Shown here one piece after another: positions 26,172 to 34,355 of a stretch of 34,355 nucleotides of DNA. The notes below the pieces were generated by a model that did not search any database, was not told the DNA's origin, and saw nothing but the letters and a program-made list of their open reading frames with translations. The stretch covers positions 1 to 34,355 of the forward strand of contig NZ_AUDW01000028.1 of assembly GCF_000425665.1 (NCBI RefSeq). The letters run 5' to 3'. The stretch is from Gemella cuniculi DSM 15828 (GTDB lineage Bacteria; Bacillota; Bacilli; Staphylococcales; Gemellaceae). The position numbers were made by a program, and so were the translations under genes. Position 1 is the stretch's first letter, and each line of letters starts with the position of its first letter.

Positions 26172-28406
26172 TTATACTAATTTTCTTCTTTTCGTTAAGA
26201 AATGAATAACAGCTATAACAAATCCTACTGCAACTATGTATAAAATCTGGTTTAAACCTAGTGGTGTAAATTTATGATTTAGAATAATCATGTTAACAAA
26301 TACTCCAACAATCGCCGCAAGACCTAATATTATTAACAATCCTAATTTATATCTATTTAGTGGTAAACTTACTTTAGCAACCATAAACATTCCGTTTATT
26401 AATGCCAATACAAAACAAATAAATTTAAATTGAGCTGGGTCAGTTATTACTATATTTGTTAAAAGTACACTGGCCACTAAAACTCCACCACCTATTGCAG
26501 CATTAGTAAGAATATCTCTCATAAAATGATCACTTACTTTTTCTTTATTCGATTCAAATGTTAAGAAAAATGATGGTATACCTATAGTTATTGCCGAAAT
26601 TATAGTGAATTGAATTGGAATAAAAGCAAACTCCAACGCAAAAATCACACTTATTATAGAAAATACGATTGAGAAAAAAGTTTTTGTCAAAAATAATGAT
26701 GCAACCTTTTGAATATTATTTATAACACGACGACCTTCCATAAGAATATTATAAAATACTCCAAAATCATCAGTTAAAAATACAATATTAGACACACTCT
26801 TAGCCGCACTAGTCGCACCATTCATCGCAAAACTAATATCCGCTTTTTTAAGAGCTAGCACATCATTAACTCCATCCCCACTCATAGCAACAGTTTTCCC
26901 ATTTTTCTGCAAAACTTCTACCATTTTTTGCTTTTGTTCTGGAGTTACACGACCAAAAATATCATTTTCCAAAACAACTCTTTCAAAATCTTTATCACTT
27001 ACGGTCGTCATATCTATAGCACGTGCTTCTTCTTTGAAGCCAGCCTTTTTAGCAACTCCAAGCACTGCTATGTGATTATCACCACTAATTATCTTTACAC
27101 TAACTCCTTGGCTTTCAAAATATTTAAAAGTCTCTTTAGTATTTTCTTTTATTTCATCAGAAAGCACAACATGCCCAATAAGTTTCATATTAGTTGGTGT
27201 TTTTGTTTTTTCTTCTGTATACGCTAAGGATAAAATTCTAAACCCTTGCGATTTTAAATCCTCATAATGAGCCGCCATAGGTTCACTAAAACCTAAAAAT
27301 TCATAAGCCCCAAAGAAATAAGTTCCTTTATCTTCTAATTGAATATATGAATATTTATTTTTACTAGAAAACGCACCTAACTCTGCTACTTCCCACTGTT
27401 TTTCACATTTCAAATATTTTTTTAATGCTTTTGAAGTTGCATTCTCATCATCAAAATACGCTAAGTAGCTTGATAGATTTTTGGCTACCTCATCATTAAC
27501 TTCTACCACATTCATATTTCCTGTTGTTATTGTCCCTGTTTTATCAAAACAAAGTACATCAACACGTGCTAGAGTTTCTACACAGTAAAGTTCTTGAACA
27601 AGAATCTTTTTTCTAGCCAATTTCATAGCAGCGACCGCTAAAGAAACACTTACTAACAAAATCAATCCTTCTGGCACCATTCCTACCAAAGCCCCTGCAC
27701 TACTAAGAACTATATCAACATAGCTACGTCCCAAGCTATGCCCTCTTACATAAAGAAGTATAGCAACCGGAACTAAAAGAACAGAAATAACTTTTAAAAT
27801 TGCATCCATATAATCTCTAAGTTTTGATGGATATTTTTTAAATTCTTTTGTACTTTTAGCAAGTTTATTAATATAACTGTCATCTCCAACAGCTACAACC
27901 TGAACCAAACAACTACCACTAACAACATTGCTCCCACTCATTAAATTATCATTAGCAGTTTTAAAAATATTATCACTCTCTCCAGTTAGTAAAGATTCGT
28001 CCACTTCAATATTACCTTCAATAATTACCGCATCTACTGGAACCTGATCACCAAGATTAAGATGCAAATAATCACCCAAAGCAATATCCTCTGAATCAAC
28101 TTCTACCACCTCATTATCACGATTAACTTTATACTTACTTCTTCCCAGTAGGCTTAGTTCTTCCAAAGCATTTTTTGATTTAACCTCTTGATAAATACCA
28201 ATTAATGTATTAATCGCAATAACTCCCACAAAAAGCAAATTCTCAAATCTTAATGTAGTTGCCACAAAAGCAGCAAGTACCAATATCATTCCATTAAAAA
28301 AAGTAAAAATATTAGAAAAAATAATTTCCTTAGTAGTTTTATATGGTTTTACTTTGCTAATGTTTTTCTTAGCTTTTCTTACTTCTTCATTTGTTAAATA
28401 CTTCAT
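26172..28406 (-). CDS. CtpE-like P-type cation ATPase
   Basis: 744 residues. All P-type marks are present: actuator LTGES (140-144), membrane motif MVPEGL (243-248), phosphorylation site CFDKTGT with D288, and hinge SGDGVNDVLALKKADISFAM with GDGVND at 510-515. The nucleotide-binding domain is small (about 300-420), as in the CtpE-type group of Firmicutes and actinobacteria. The mycobacterial CtpE has been linked to calcium uptake. Membrane helices: two near 30-75, two near 205-260, and a C-terminal set from about 560 to 740. No heavy-metal-binding CXXC domain at the N-terminus, so a copper or cadmium pump is unlikely. Probable substrate calcium or another divalent ion; direction not readable. 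ATG preceded by GGAGGAG. Confidence 0.87.
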   Translation of the reverse strand: MKYLTNEEVRKAKKNISKVKPYKTTKEIIFSNIFTFFNGMILVLAAFVATTLRFENLLFVGVIAINTLIGIYQEVKSKNALEELSLLGRSKYKVNRDNEVVEVDSEDIALGDYLHLNLGDQVPVDAVIIEGNIEVDESLLTGESDNIFKTANDNLMSGSNVVSGSCLVQVVAVGDDSYINKLAKSTKEFKKYPSKLRDYMDAILKVISVLLVPVAILLYVRGHSLGRSYVDIVLSSAGALVGMVPEGLILLVSVSLAVAAMKLARKKILVQELYCVETLARVDVLCFDKTGTITTGNMNVVEVNDEVAKNLSSYLAYFDDENATSKALKKYLKCEKQWEVAELGAFSSKNKYSYIQLEDKGTYFFGAYEFLGFSEPMAAHYEDLKSQGFRILSLAYTEEKTKTPTNMKLIGHVVLSDEIKENTKETFKYFESQGVSVKIISGDNHIAVLGVAKKAGFKEEARAIDMTTVSDKDFERVVLENDIFGRVTPEQKQKMVEVLQKNGKTVAMSGDGVNDVLALKKADISFAMNGATSAAKSVSNIVFLTDDFGVFYNILMEGRRVINNIQKVASLFLTKTFFSIVFSIISVIFALEFAFIPIQFTIISAITIGIPSFFLTFESNKEKVSDHFMRDILTNAAIGGGVLVASVLLTNIVITDPAQFKFICFVLALINGMFMVAKVSLPLNRYKLGLLIILGLAAIVGVFVNMIILNHKFTPLGLNQILYIVAVGFVIAVIHFLTKRRKLV

Positions 28407-28429
28407 TTCTCCTCCAATTAAATGGCTTT

Positions 28430-28435
28430 ATTATA
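28430..28435 (-). promoter_or_regulatory. -10 element of the P-type ATPase gene
   Basis: TATAAT on the minus strand 24 bases upstream of the start codon; no convincing -35. A perfect palindrome at 28489-28505 lies further up. Confidence 0.4.
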
Positions 28436-28488
28436 GTCAATACAGTTAGATATGTGATACTAAGCAAAAGATTTTATCCAAATAACAC

Positions 28489-28505
28489 TTGTAAAATCTT
28501 TACAA
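28489..28505. promoter_or_regulatory. 17-bp palindrome upstream of the ATPase gene (possible operator)
   Basis: TTGTAAA-ATC-TTTACAA is a perfect 7-bp inverted repeat with a 3-base centre, about 55 bases upstream of the probable -10. It lacks the central CG of a cre site and matches no operator I can name. Confidence 0.35.
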
Positions 28506-28685
28506 CCTCTTTAGCTTTTAGGTCAGCTACTTCCTACATCTTTCTTGACTACTCAATAATTTTATTTTTTCATATTGTATATTATCAAATTTCATTTTAA
28601 CTTTTTAAACTTAGATATACTTAATTTTTGAATAACTAGCTATGATTTTTGTAAAATATAATTTATAAACTCTCCCATTCCAAAA

Positions 28686-28726
28686 AAAGAAAATGCTAAG
28701 CATCTTTTCTGCTTAGCATTTTCTTT
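28686..28726 (-). terminator. Terminator of ftsH
   Basis: A perfect 17-bp stem (AAAGAAAATGCTAAGCA with its complement at 28710-28726) and a 7-base loop. The minus-strand 3' arm ends in the stretch TTTTCTTT and runs on into TTTTGG. A strong intrinsic terminator. Confidence 0.85.
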
Positions 28727-28762
28727 ATACTTCTATCTAACTATAAAACTTTTTTAAGATAA

Positions 28763-30763
28763 TTATTCTTTAGAATCTTCTACTGTTGAAGATTCTTCTT
28801 GAGTAACTTCTTTACTTTCCACATCAATTACTTGTTCTTCTTTCTCTTTTTGGAGTCTAGCTTGCTCTTCATAGTACTTTTTATTAACTACTTTATCAAG
28901 TTGCTCTGCTTCTTTTTCGTCTAGGTCATTTGGCATTTTTCCAAATTGATACAATGCAACTATTTCTTTTCTATCAATAGTTTCTACTTCAATAAGAGTT
29001 TGTGCTACAAGTTCAAGTTGCTCTCTGTGTGTTTCTATAATGTGAAGAACTTTTGCATAACATTCGTTAATAATTTTACGAACTTCTACATCAATTTCTT
29101 TTAACATTTCTTCAGAATAGTTACCAATACTTGATAATTGGCGTCCACCATATGGATCATGGAATGGAGCTTGCATTGGTCCAACTGTATCACTCATACC
29201 ATACTCAGTAACCATTGCACGTGCGATTGCTGTCACTCTTTCAAAGTCATTGTGTGCACCTGTCGAAACTTCGTTAAAGAAGATTTGCTCTGCTGCACGA
29301 CCACCTAACAATCCACAAATTTTATCAATTAAATCTGTACGAGTTTGGAAGTATTTTTCTTCTTCTGGAATCATCAAGTTGTATCCACCAGCATCCCCTC
29401 GTGGAATAATAGTAACTTTTTGAACTTTATCCGCACTATCTAATACCATACCTACAATAGCATGTCCTGCTTCATGATATGCTACTAAACGTTTTTCTTT
29501 TGGAGTATATACTCTACTACGTTTTGCAGGTCCACCAATTACTCTATCCATAGCCTCATCTAACTCAGCTTTTTCAATGCTCGTTTTATTCTCACGTGCT
29601 GCAAGAAGTGCCGCTTCATTTAGAATATTAGCAAGATCCGCTCCGGAGAATCCTGGAGTTTTTTCTGCTAAAGAGCGAAGATCTACACCCTCAGCAAGTG
29701 GTTTATTTTTCGCGTGAACTTTAAGAATCGCTTCACGTCCTTTTACATCAGGAGTTGAAACCTTAATTTGTCTATCGAAACGTCCTGGTCTTCTAAGTGC
29801 ATTATCAAGAACATCAGCACGGTTAGTTGCTGCAATTACGATAATACCTTTTTCACCATCGAATCCATCCATTTCTACAAGAAGTTGGTTAAGAGTTTGT
29901 TCACGTTCATCGTTTCCTCCTCCAACTCCGCTACCACGTTTACGACCAACTGCATCGATCTCATCTATAAAGATAATACATGGTGCATTTTTTTCAGCTT
30001 CTTTGAACAAATCACGCACACGACTTGCCCCAACCCCAACGAACATTTCAACGAAGTCAGAACCTGAAATTGAGAAGAATGGAACTTTCGCTTCACCAGC
30101 TACTGCACGAGCAAGTAATGTTTTACCAGTTCCTGGAGGTCCCTCTAATAAGACACCTTTAGGAATTCTTGCACCCATTTTTGTAAACTTACGATGATCT
30201 TTTAAGAACTCTACCATTTCCGCAAGCTCTTGTTTTTCCTCATCAGCACCAGCCACATCTGCGAATGTTACCTTAGTTTCATTACCATCAATTTTCTTAG
30301 CTTTTGATTTTTGGAAGTTCATTACTTTACCTCCACCGCCACCTTGCATTTGTGACATAAAGAATACTAAAAGCCCCATCATCAAAATAAATGGTATAAT
30401 ATTTCCTAAGAATTGAAGTATAACCCCTGTTTTTTCTGCTGGTTTATACTCAACTACACTAAGTTTTCCTTCTTTTGCTTTATCATTAATTTGTTTTTGT
30501 ATTTCACTATCACTAGCAGGAACTATCGTTTCAAAATTCTTATTTCCTTCTGTAAAAGTCCCTTTAACATTATAATTTTCATCTTTTCTTTGCAAACTAA
30601 TTTCTTTTATTTTATCTTCATTGATATTTTGAACAAGTTTAGCATAATTTATTTTTTCAGTTGTTCCTGGTAAATCTTGTTGCCAATAAGCAAATAGCCC
30701 AAGTGCTATAACTATAAGCGCAAGCATTCCCAGAATAGGGTTTTGTCTTTTCCTATTGTTCAT
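28763..30763 (-). CDS. ftsH: FtsH, ATP-dependent membrane zinc metalloprotease
   Basis: 666 residues, usual length for the family. Two membrane helices (about 8-28 and 112-136) flank an extracytoplasmic domain, then a glycine-rich linker (GGGGG at 141-145). AAA domain: Walker A GPPGTGKT (208-215), Walker B IIFIDE (263-268), the [10 protein letters not shown] pore loop, and a second region of homology at about 313-332. Zinc protease motif HEAGH (430-434). It forms a membrane hexamer that degrades damaged membrane and some cytosolic proteins. The tail is rich in Glu and Lys. It stands alone downstream of hpt and tilS, the order seen in Bacillales. A CtsR-like operator at 30840-30856 suggests heat-shock control. 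Confidence 0.97.
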   Translation of the reverse strand: MNNRKRQNPILGMLALIVIALGLFAYWQQDLPGTTEKINYAKLVQNINEDKIKEISLQRKDENYNVKGTFTEGNKNFETIVPASDSEIQKQINDKAKEGKLSVVEYKPAEKTGVILQFLGNIIPFILMMGLLVFFMSQMQGGGGGKVMNFQKSKAKKIDGNETKVTFADVAGADEEKQELAEMVEFLKDHRKFTKMGARIPKGVLLEGPPGTGKTLLARAVAGEAKVPFFSISGSDFVEMFVGVGASRVRDLFKEAEKNAPCIIFIDEIDAVGRKRGSGVGGGNDEREQTLNQLLVEMDGFDGEKGIIVIAATNRADVLDNALRRPGRFDRQIKVSTPDVKGREAILKVHAKNKPLAEGVDLRSLAEKTPGFSGADLANILNEAALLAARENKTSIEKAELDEAMDRVIGGPAKRSRVYTPKEKRLVAYHEAGHAIVGMVLDSADKVQKVTIIPRGDAGGYNLMIPEEEKYFQTRTDLIDKICGLLGGRAAEQIFFNEVSTGAHNDFERVTAIARAMVTEYGMSDTVGPMQAPFHDPYGGRQLSSIGNYSEEMLKEIDVEVRKIINECYAKVLHIIETHREQLELVAQTLIEVETIDRKEIVALYQFGKMPNDLDEKEAEQLDKVVNKKYYEEQARLQKEKEEQVIDVESKEVTQEESSTVEDSKE

Positions 30764-30804
30764 ATAGAAAGATTACCTCCTGATCTATTTTCTACAAGTA
30801 CCTT

Positions 30805-30810
30805 ATTTTA
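30805..30810 (-). promoter_or_regulatory. -10 element of ftsH
   Basis: Minus strand TGTTAAAAT (extended -10 form), about 42 bases upstream of the ATG. The -35 position holds only a weak match (TTAAAT type) and lies next to the CtsR-like site. Confidence 0.4.
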
Positions 30811-30839
30811 ACATATTTTACTTTAAATTTAATTAAAGT

Positions 30840-30856
30840 TTTGACTAATTTTGACT
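30840..30856 (-). promoter_or_regulatory. CtsR-like operator upstream of ftsH
   Basis: The minus strand reads AGTCAAA-ATT-AGTCAAA, two identical heptamers three bases apart. The CtsR consensus is RGTCAAANANRGTCAAA; the only deviation is the middle spacer base (T for A). It sits immediately upstream of the probable -35 of ftsH. CtsR control of ftsH is known from Lactobacillus plantarum. Confidence 0.6.
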
Positions 30857-30978
30857 AAAATTTCTTTTATATATTTTGTAACCTAATATAATTTCTTAAA
30901 TTTAACAATCAACTTACAATTTTGTATTATCTACAAAATATAATACGAAGCTGGGTCACATTTATAAATTATAAACTT

Positions 30979-31530
30979 TTATGAGTAAATTTCTTTTTTT
31001 AACACACCTATATATGGAAGATTTCTATATTTTTCTTCATAATCCAAACCAAATCCAACCAAAAACTCATTTGGTGATTCCACTCCAATATAATCAGCTT
31101 GCACTTCTACAATTCTTGCCTCTGGTTTATCGACCAAAGATGCACAAGTAACAGAAGCCACATTTCTAGCTTTAAGAGTTTCAATAAGAGCCTTAAGTGT
31201 TCTACCTGTATCAACGATATCTTCCACTATAATAACATCTCGACCTTCAATATCCATACCCACATCTTTTTTTATTTTAATAGTTCCTGACGAACTAGTC
31301 CCACCATGATAACTAGAAACATCCATAAAATCAGTAACAACGTGAATGTCAATATGTTTCATAAGCTCTGCCATAAAAGGTAGTGCACCTTTTAAAGTAC
31401 AAACAAGCACAGGTTCTTTTTCCTTATCTTTATAATCCTCTTCTATTTGCTTAGCCACTCTCTTACTCGCAGCCACAATTTCGTTATGATCAAATAAAAT
31501 CTTCTCTATATCCTTTTTTAAATTTTCCAC
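30979..31530 (-). CDS. hpt: Hypoxanthine phosphoribosyltransferase
   Basis: 183 residues from GTG 31530-31528, with AAAGGA upstream. Salvages hypoxanthine and guanine with PRPP to IMP and GMP. The PRPP-binding motif IIVEDIVDTGRTL spans 100-112, CTLKGALPFMAEL (45-57) and MDVSSYHGGTSSSG (69-82) are the other family blocks, and LVGFGLDYEEKYRNLPYIGVL the C-terminal hood. Starts 4 bases after the tilS stop, so it is cotranscribed with tilS and the S1-domain gene; tilS-hpt-ftsH is a conserved order in Firmicutes. Confidence 0.95.
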   Translation of the reverse strand: MENLKKDIEKILFDHNEIVAASKRVAKQIEEDYKDKEKEPVLVCTLKGALPFMAELMKHIDIHVVTDFMDVSSYHGGTSSSGTIKIKKDVGMDIEGRDVIIVEDIVDTGRTLKALIETLKARNVASVTCASLVDKPEARIVEVQADYIGVESPNEFLVGFGLDYEEKYRNLPYIGVLKKEIYS

Positions 31531-31534
31531 TTTT

Positions 31535-32854
31535 CTATCCTTTCATTTTTATATAGTAATCATAAACTTTGTTTTTATTAACTCTAGTTCCTATACCTAA
31601 AACCCCCAAAACCTCTTCATTCTTATTTCTGACAACAGGCAACTTATCACGCAACTCATTTGGAATTTTTTCATCAATAAAAAGTCGAGAAAGTTTTTTA
31701 TTAATATTTCCACGGCGAACTACATCCCCATTTTTTCTTGAAGTAATGTGAAGTGGTAGGTCCTCTTTATTGAAACCTACCTCGGCAAAATTAGCACTAG
31801 CTGATATTAGAAATTTACTCTGATGAAATCCATACACTTTTTTTTCATCAATTTCATCTATAATTAATTCTATCTTATCATTATAACATTTTTTTTCAAT
31901 TTTATGAATATATATACTATCATATTCACTAACTATTTTTAAATTATTTTTCAAATCATAACTTTTATTCCCAAAATTACCTTTCAAAGCATCTATTACA
32001 CCAAATATCGCTTTTTGTTTTATATTATAAATATTAAAATATCGCCCAAAAATATCCTTAAAAATAAAATATATCTCCTCAGGATAAAGTGATAAAAGTT
32101 TTTTCCTCTCAAAAGTTACTTTATCCTTTTCAATCTTACATATATAATCCTCTATTTCCGAAAGAACTTTCTCCCTTAAATGAGCATTTACATTTTGATA
32201 ATAATTAGCAAAATTAATAAGATTATCAAAGCTCGCCTTATTCACATTATCCAAAAGAGGAACTATATTATGCCTTATATTATTTCTTGTATAATCCGTA
32301 TCAAAATTTGAAGCATCTATAAAATATTTCAAATTATTTTCTTTAGCATACCATTCAAGATCTTTTTTCAAGTTACCAAGAAGGGGTCTTAAAACACTTA
32401 AGTTCGCTATAGTAGTCCTATCTTCGATAGCCAAATTATAATCCATACTACGACCACTTAGTATCCTCATCAAAATATTCTCTACCTGATCATTTTTATG
32501 ATGAGCCGTCAATATTTTTATTATCTGTTCCTTTTTTGCCATTTCAGAAAAAGCATTATACCTAAGCTCCCGTGCCAGCATTTCCTCAGAAATATGATTA
32601 TCCCTTTGCACATCTATCATATTAAGTTCTTTTTTATAAAACTTCACATCATATTCTTTAACGAACTTTTCAACAAACTCCGCTTCCTCATACGACTCTT
32701 TACGGAGACCATGATTAATGTGAAATACCACGAGTTCTTTATACGTATCTTTATATTCTGTTGCTAAAAGATGAAATAAAACTATCGAATCTACACCACC
32801 AGATAAACCAAGAGCTATTCTATCAGTCTTTTCCCATAAAATATTAATTTTCAT
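31535..32854 (-). CDS. tilS: tRNA(Ile)-lysidine synthase
   Basis: Adds lysine to cytidine 34 of tRNA-Ile(CAU), allowing AUA decoding. I choose ATG 32854 (439 residues): AGAGGA lies upstream and the product begins MKINILWEKTDRIALGLSGGVD; the longer frame from 32911 adds 19 residues of no family character. PP-loop ATP motif SGGVDS at 18-23, FHINHGLRKESYEEAEFV, then ILTAHHKNDQVENILMRI and NNIRHNIVPLL, all TilS marks. The C-terminal substrate-binding domain (about 335-439) contains VRRGN and RLFIDEKIP. It overlaps the S1-domain gene by 11 bases. Confidence 0.94.
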   Translation of the reverse strand: MKINILWEKTDRIALGLSGGVDSIVLFHLLATEYKDTYKELVVFHINHGLRKESYEEAEFVEKFVKEYDVKFYKKELNMIDVQRDNHISEEMLARELRYNAFSEMAKKEQIIKILTAHHKNDQVENILMRILSGRSMDYNLAIEDRTTIANLSVLRPLLGNLKKDLEWYAKENNLKYFIDASNFDTDYTRNNIRHNIVPLLDNVNKASFDNLINFANYYQNVNAHLREKVLSEIEDYICKIEKDKVTFERKKLLSLYPEEIYFIFKDIFGRYFNIYNIKQKAIFGVIDALKGNFGNKSYDLKNNLKIVSEYDSIYIHKIEKKCYNDKIELIIDEIDEKKVYGFHQSKFLISASANFAEVGFNKEDLPLHITSRKNGDVVRRGNINKKLSRLFIDEKIPNELRDKLPVVRNKNEEVLGVLGIGTRVNKNKVYDYYIKMKG

Positions 32855-33479
32855 CCAAATATCCTCTTTTACGTAACTCTTCCTTAATATCAGAAAATCT
32901 CTTACTCGCACTAGCCGTTGTAGAAATTATATTTTCCAAAAAATTTTCTGGAACTGGTAAAAGTTCCAAAATTTCTTCTTTTTCTTCAGCTAATTTGCTT
33001 ATATTAGATTTCTTCCCACGACCAACAGAGATTTTCATATTTCCAATATACTGCAACTTTTTCAAATCTTTTAGCGTTGTTTTTTCTTGGTTATTATCTT
33101 TTTTATCAGATTTATCTTCTCCTTGTGATTCTATTTTTACAACTTTGTGAGAAATTTTTGCGAGTTTATTTCCCGAAACACTTTCTTTATTTTTTTGTTT
33201 CGTTTTTTTATTTTTTACTTGCAACTCTTTTTTTTCTTTATTATTATCAACTTTTATTTCCTTTTGAGTCAGGACATAATAATCCTTTTTCTTTGATAAT
33301 ATATTCCCCCTAATAACAAAACCCTCAGAAAAAATATCTACTAACTTTTTCTTCTTGCCGATATGCATATTTTCCTTTGGTAAAAAAGCCTTTTTACCAT
33401 TAGCAAGATTTAAAAACAATCCCGAACTAGTGACTTCGCTTACCTTACCCTCTACTTCACCGTCTAAGATTTCACTCAT
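32844..33479 (-). CDS. S1-domain RNA-binding protein with novel C-terminal region
   Basis: 211 residues. Residues about 6-76 form an S1 domain (GEVEGKVSEVTSSGLFLNLANGKKAFLP), as in the YabR-type gene found upstream of tilS in Bacillales. A lysine-rich, low-complexity linker (about 77-140) is followed by a C-terminal segment of about 65 residues (QYIGNMKISVGRGKK, LELLPVPENFLENI, RFSDIKEELRKRGYLDEN) that I do not recognise. The last four codons overlap the tilS start. It probably binds RNA or ribosomes; position suggests cotranscription with tilS and hpt. Confidence 0.8.
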   Translation of the reverse strand: MSEILDGEVEGKVSEVTSSGLFLNLANGKKAFLPKENMHIGKKKKLVDIFSEGFVIRGNILSKKKDYYVLTQKEIKVDNNKEKKELQVKNKKTKQKNKESVSGNKLAKISHKVVKIESQGEDKSDKKDNNQEKTTLKDLKKLQYIGNMKISVGRGKKSNISKLAEEKEEILELLPVPENFLENIISTTASASKRFSDIKEELRKRGYLDEN

Positions 33480-33542
33480 TTAATCACCCCTTTATCAGAA
33501 AACTTCCTACTTTCAAAATAATACTTTCATTTTTATGTCAAT

Positions 33543-33571
33543 ATTATATCACATTGCTATAACTCTCTCAA
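33543..33571 (-). promoter_or_regulatory. Promoter of the S1-tilS-hpt operon
   Basis: Minus strand TTGAGA (33566-33571), 17-base spacer, TATAAT (33543-33548) with TGA before it (extended -10), about 65 bases upstream of the first ATG. Confidence 0.65.
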
Positions 33572-33699
33572 ACACAATATACCACTCTAAACATACAAAA
33601 TAACAAATTCTACCCAAACTAAAATAATCAAAAAAGAATTTTACGTTATGTTATAGTTAAATGAAACACCTCAAAAATATAAAACTTTACTAATTTAAT

Positions 33700-33923
33700 A
33701 GCCACAGCAATCCATTAATTTTTTGGAAATAATGAAATCAGAAAAAGTTTGCAGATGTGAGAAAAAATTTAAAAATGAACACAAACTAAAAAAAACAGTA
33801 CTCAAATACATAGAATGATACAATAATAAACGAATAAAAGTGAAATTATATGGATTAAGTCCAGTAAGCTACAGATCAAACCATGAAAACTGTATAAATA
33901 AAGCGAGTTTTATTCCCTCCTAG
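33700..33923 (+). pseudogene. Remnant of an IS3-family transposase (OrfB C-terminus)
   Basis: From ATG 33732 the frame reads MKSEKVCRCEKKFKNE, then VLKYIE, an in-frame TGA, then YNNKRIKVKLYGLSPVSYR, ending at TAG 33921-33923. The pattern FFG-MKSE...YIEWYNNKRIKVKLxGLSPVxYR is the conserved end of IS3-family OrfB transposases (IS150-like group). The TGA replaces the expected Trp or Tyr codon. Upstream of 33732, fragments such as TTTTTTGG recall the NFFG motif but out of frame. No OrfA, catalytic DDE residues or terminal repeats remain, so this is a decayed fragment. Confidence 0.75.
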
Positions 33924-34025
33924 AGTCTAGATTTTATACCTATTTATCAAAGAGTTCGTCATCTTCGAACCTTTGACAAATAAGCCTTAAAAATCTAAAA
34001 CATACTCTAGGGAATAAAACTCGCT
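33902..34025. repeat. 124-bp imperfect palindrome
   Basis: The left arm opens AGCGAGTTTTATTCCCT (33902-33918) and the right arm closes with its exact complement AGGGAATAAAACTCGCT (34009-34025). Shorter matched blocks continue inward (CTAGAGT/ACTCTAG, TAGATTTT/AAAATCTA, CAAAG-GTTCG/CGAAC-CTTTG) to a small loop near 33960. It begins inside the last codons of the transposase remnant. It could be a MITE-like element, a paired-end relic or a large RNA hairpin. Confidence 0.75.
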
Positions 34026-34042
34026 AAAAGTAATAAAACTTA

Positions 34043-34059
34043 TTCAACTTGAAGTTGAA
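34043..34059. repeat. Short perfect palindrome
   Basis: TTCAACTTGAAGTTGAA, 8-bp arms around a central G, between the large palindrome and the LPRTG gene. No assigned function; the rest of 34026-34154 shows nothing clear. Confidence 0.4.
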
Positions 34060-34154
34060 ATTTTATATTAATTATAATTAAATATTTTGTCCAACTCTGA
34101 GGGACCTTACATCACCTAAGAATTTTATTCTTATTACTCTACATAATGTAATAA

Positions 34155-34355
34155 TTAATTTAGATATTTTTTTCTACCTATTACAAATAGAGCTAATACA
34201 GAAATTATTGCTCCTACTCCTCCAAGTCCACTATCTGTTAATCCTGTTCTTGGTAATCTTGGAGTTGGTGGCGGTGGTAATAATCTATTTGTTAAATTAT
34301 AACCTTTAACTATTGTTTGATAACCAACTACTCTTTCTTCGTCTATTGTATACTT
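34155..34355 (-). CDS. LPXTG-anchored surface protein, C-terminal end (partial)
   Basis: The last 66 codons of a minus-strand gene that enters from the right edge; the frame is open to base 34355 and ends at TAA (34157-34155). It contains KYTIDEERVVGYQTIVKG, a proline-rich spacer (LLPPPPTPR), the sortase motif LPRTG, a hydrophobic helix (GVGAIISVLALFVIG) and the basic tail RKKYLN. It is a cell-wall-anchored protein; the upstream residues resemble the end of a repeat domain, but too little is visible to name it. Confidence 0.88.
   Translation of the reverse strand, partial: KYTIDEERVVGYQTIVKGYNLTNRLLPPPPTPRLPRTGLTDSGLGGVGAIISVLALFVIGRKKYLN

Noticed and set aside
28489-28505. Catabolite (cre) site
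   Set aside because: The central CG and the 16-base spacing of cre are missing.
28407-28620. yybP-ykoY manganese riboswitch upstream of the P-type ATPase
   Set aside because: Considered because these riboswitches precede such pumps, but the conserved core sequences are not present.
29768-30197. Plus-strand open frames opposite ftsH
   Set aside because: They mirror the conserved AAA domain and have no features of their own.
30919-30939. Terminator after hpt
   Set aside because: An 8-bp AT-rich stem (ATTTTGTA/TACAAAAT) with no U-run; too weak to call.

Overview
The window is AT-rich DNA from a low-GC Gram-positive coccus, most likely Gemella or a close relative. Two signals point there: a complete pneumococcal-style phosphocholine (PCho) teichoic acid gene set with choline-binding surface proteins, and a Bacillales-type housekeeping block (S1-domain protein, tilS, hpt, ftsH). 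The genus is an inference; no rRNA gene is present to confirm it.

Layout. 1-3300: the start of one choline-binding protein gene, a membrane-associated family 2 glycosyltransferase, and a LytB-like glucosaminidase with choline-binding repeats, all on the minus strand. 3400-8110: the minus-strand operon tarI-tarJ-licA-licB-licC, which makes CDP-ribitol and CDP-choline and ends at a terminator. 8137-11270: the divergent operon tacF-pce, a teichoic acid flippase overlapping a Pce-like phosphorylcholine esterase that carries choline-binding repeats and an unusual C-terminal membrane segment. 11330-17300: a minus-strand operon of six genes (Und-P sugar transferase, aminotransferase, LicD3-like protein, family 2 glycosyltransferase, Wzy/TarP-like polymerase, divergent LicD-like protein). 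17360-20230: a separate minus-strand unit with a large polytopic GT-C-like protein and an acyltransferase. 20500-26010: a 1781-residue subtilisin-family surface protease with an LAKTG sorting signal. 26050-28440: a CtpE-like P-type ATPase. 28680-33570: ftsH, preceded by a CtsR-like operator, then the S1-protein-tilS-hpt operon. 33580-34355: an intergenic region with a decayed IS3-family transposase tail, a 124-bp imperfect palindrome, and the LPRTG-bearing end of another surface protein.

How the genes work together. Nearly every step of pneumococcal-type teichoic acid synthesis has a candidate between 3400 and 17300. Choline is taken up (LicB), phosphorylated (LicA) and activated (LicC). Ribitol-5-P is made and activated (TarJ, TarI). 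An amino-sugar phosphate is loaded on undecaprenyl phosphate, LicD-type enzymes transfer phospho-alditol or PCho groups, chains are polymerised and flipped (TacF), and PCho can be trimmed again (Pce). The choline-binding proteins at the left edge would dock on the product. In pneumococcus the equivalent genes lie at several separate loci; here they are gathered together. The UDP-sugar 4,6-dehydratase and some glycosyltransferases are not in the window and should lie elsewhere.
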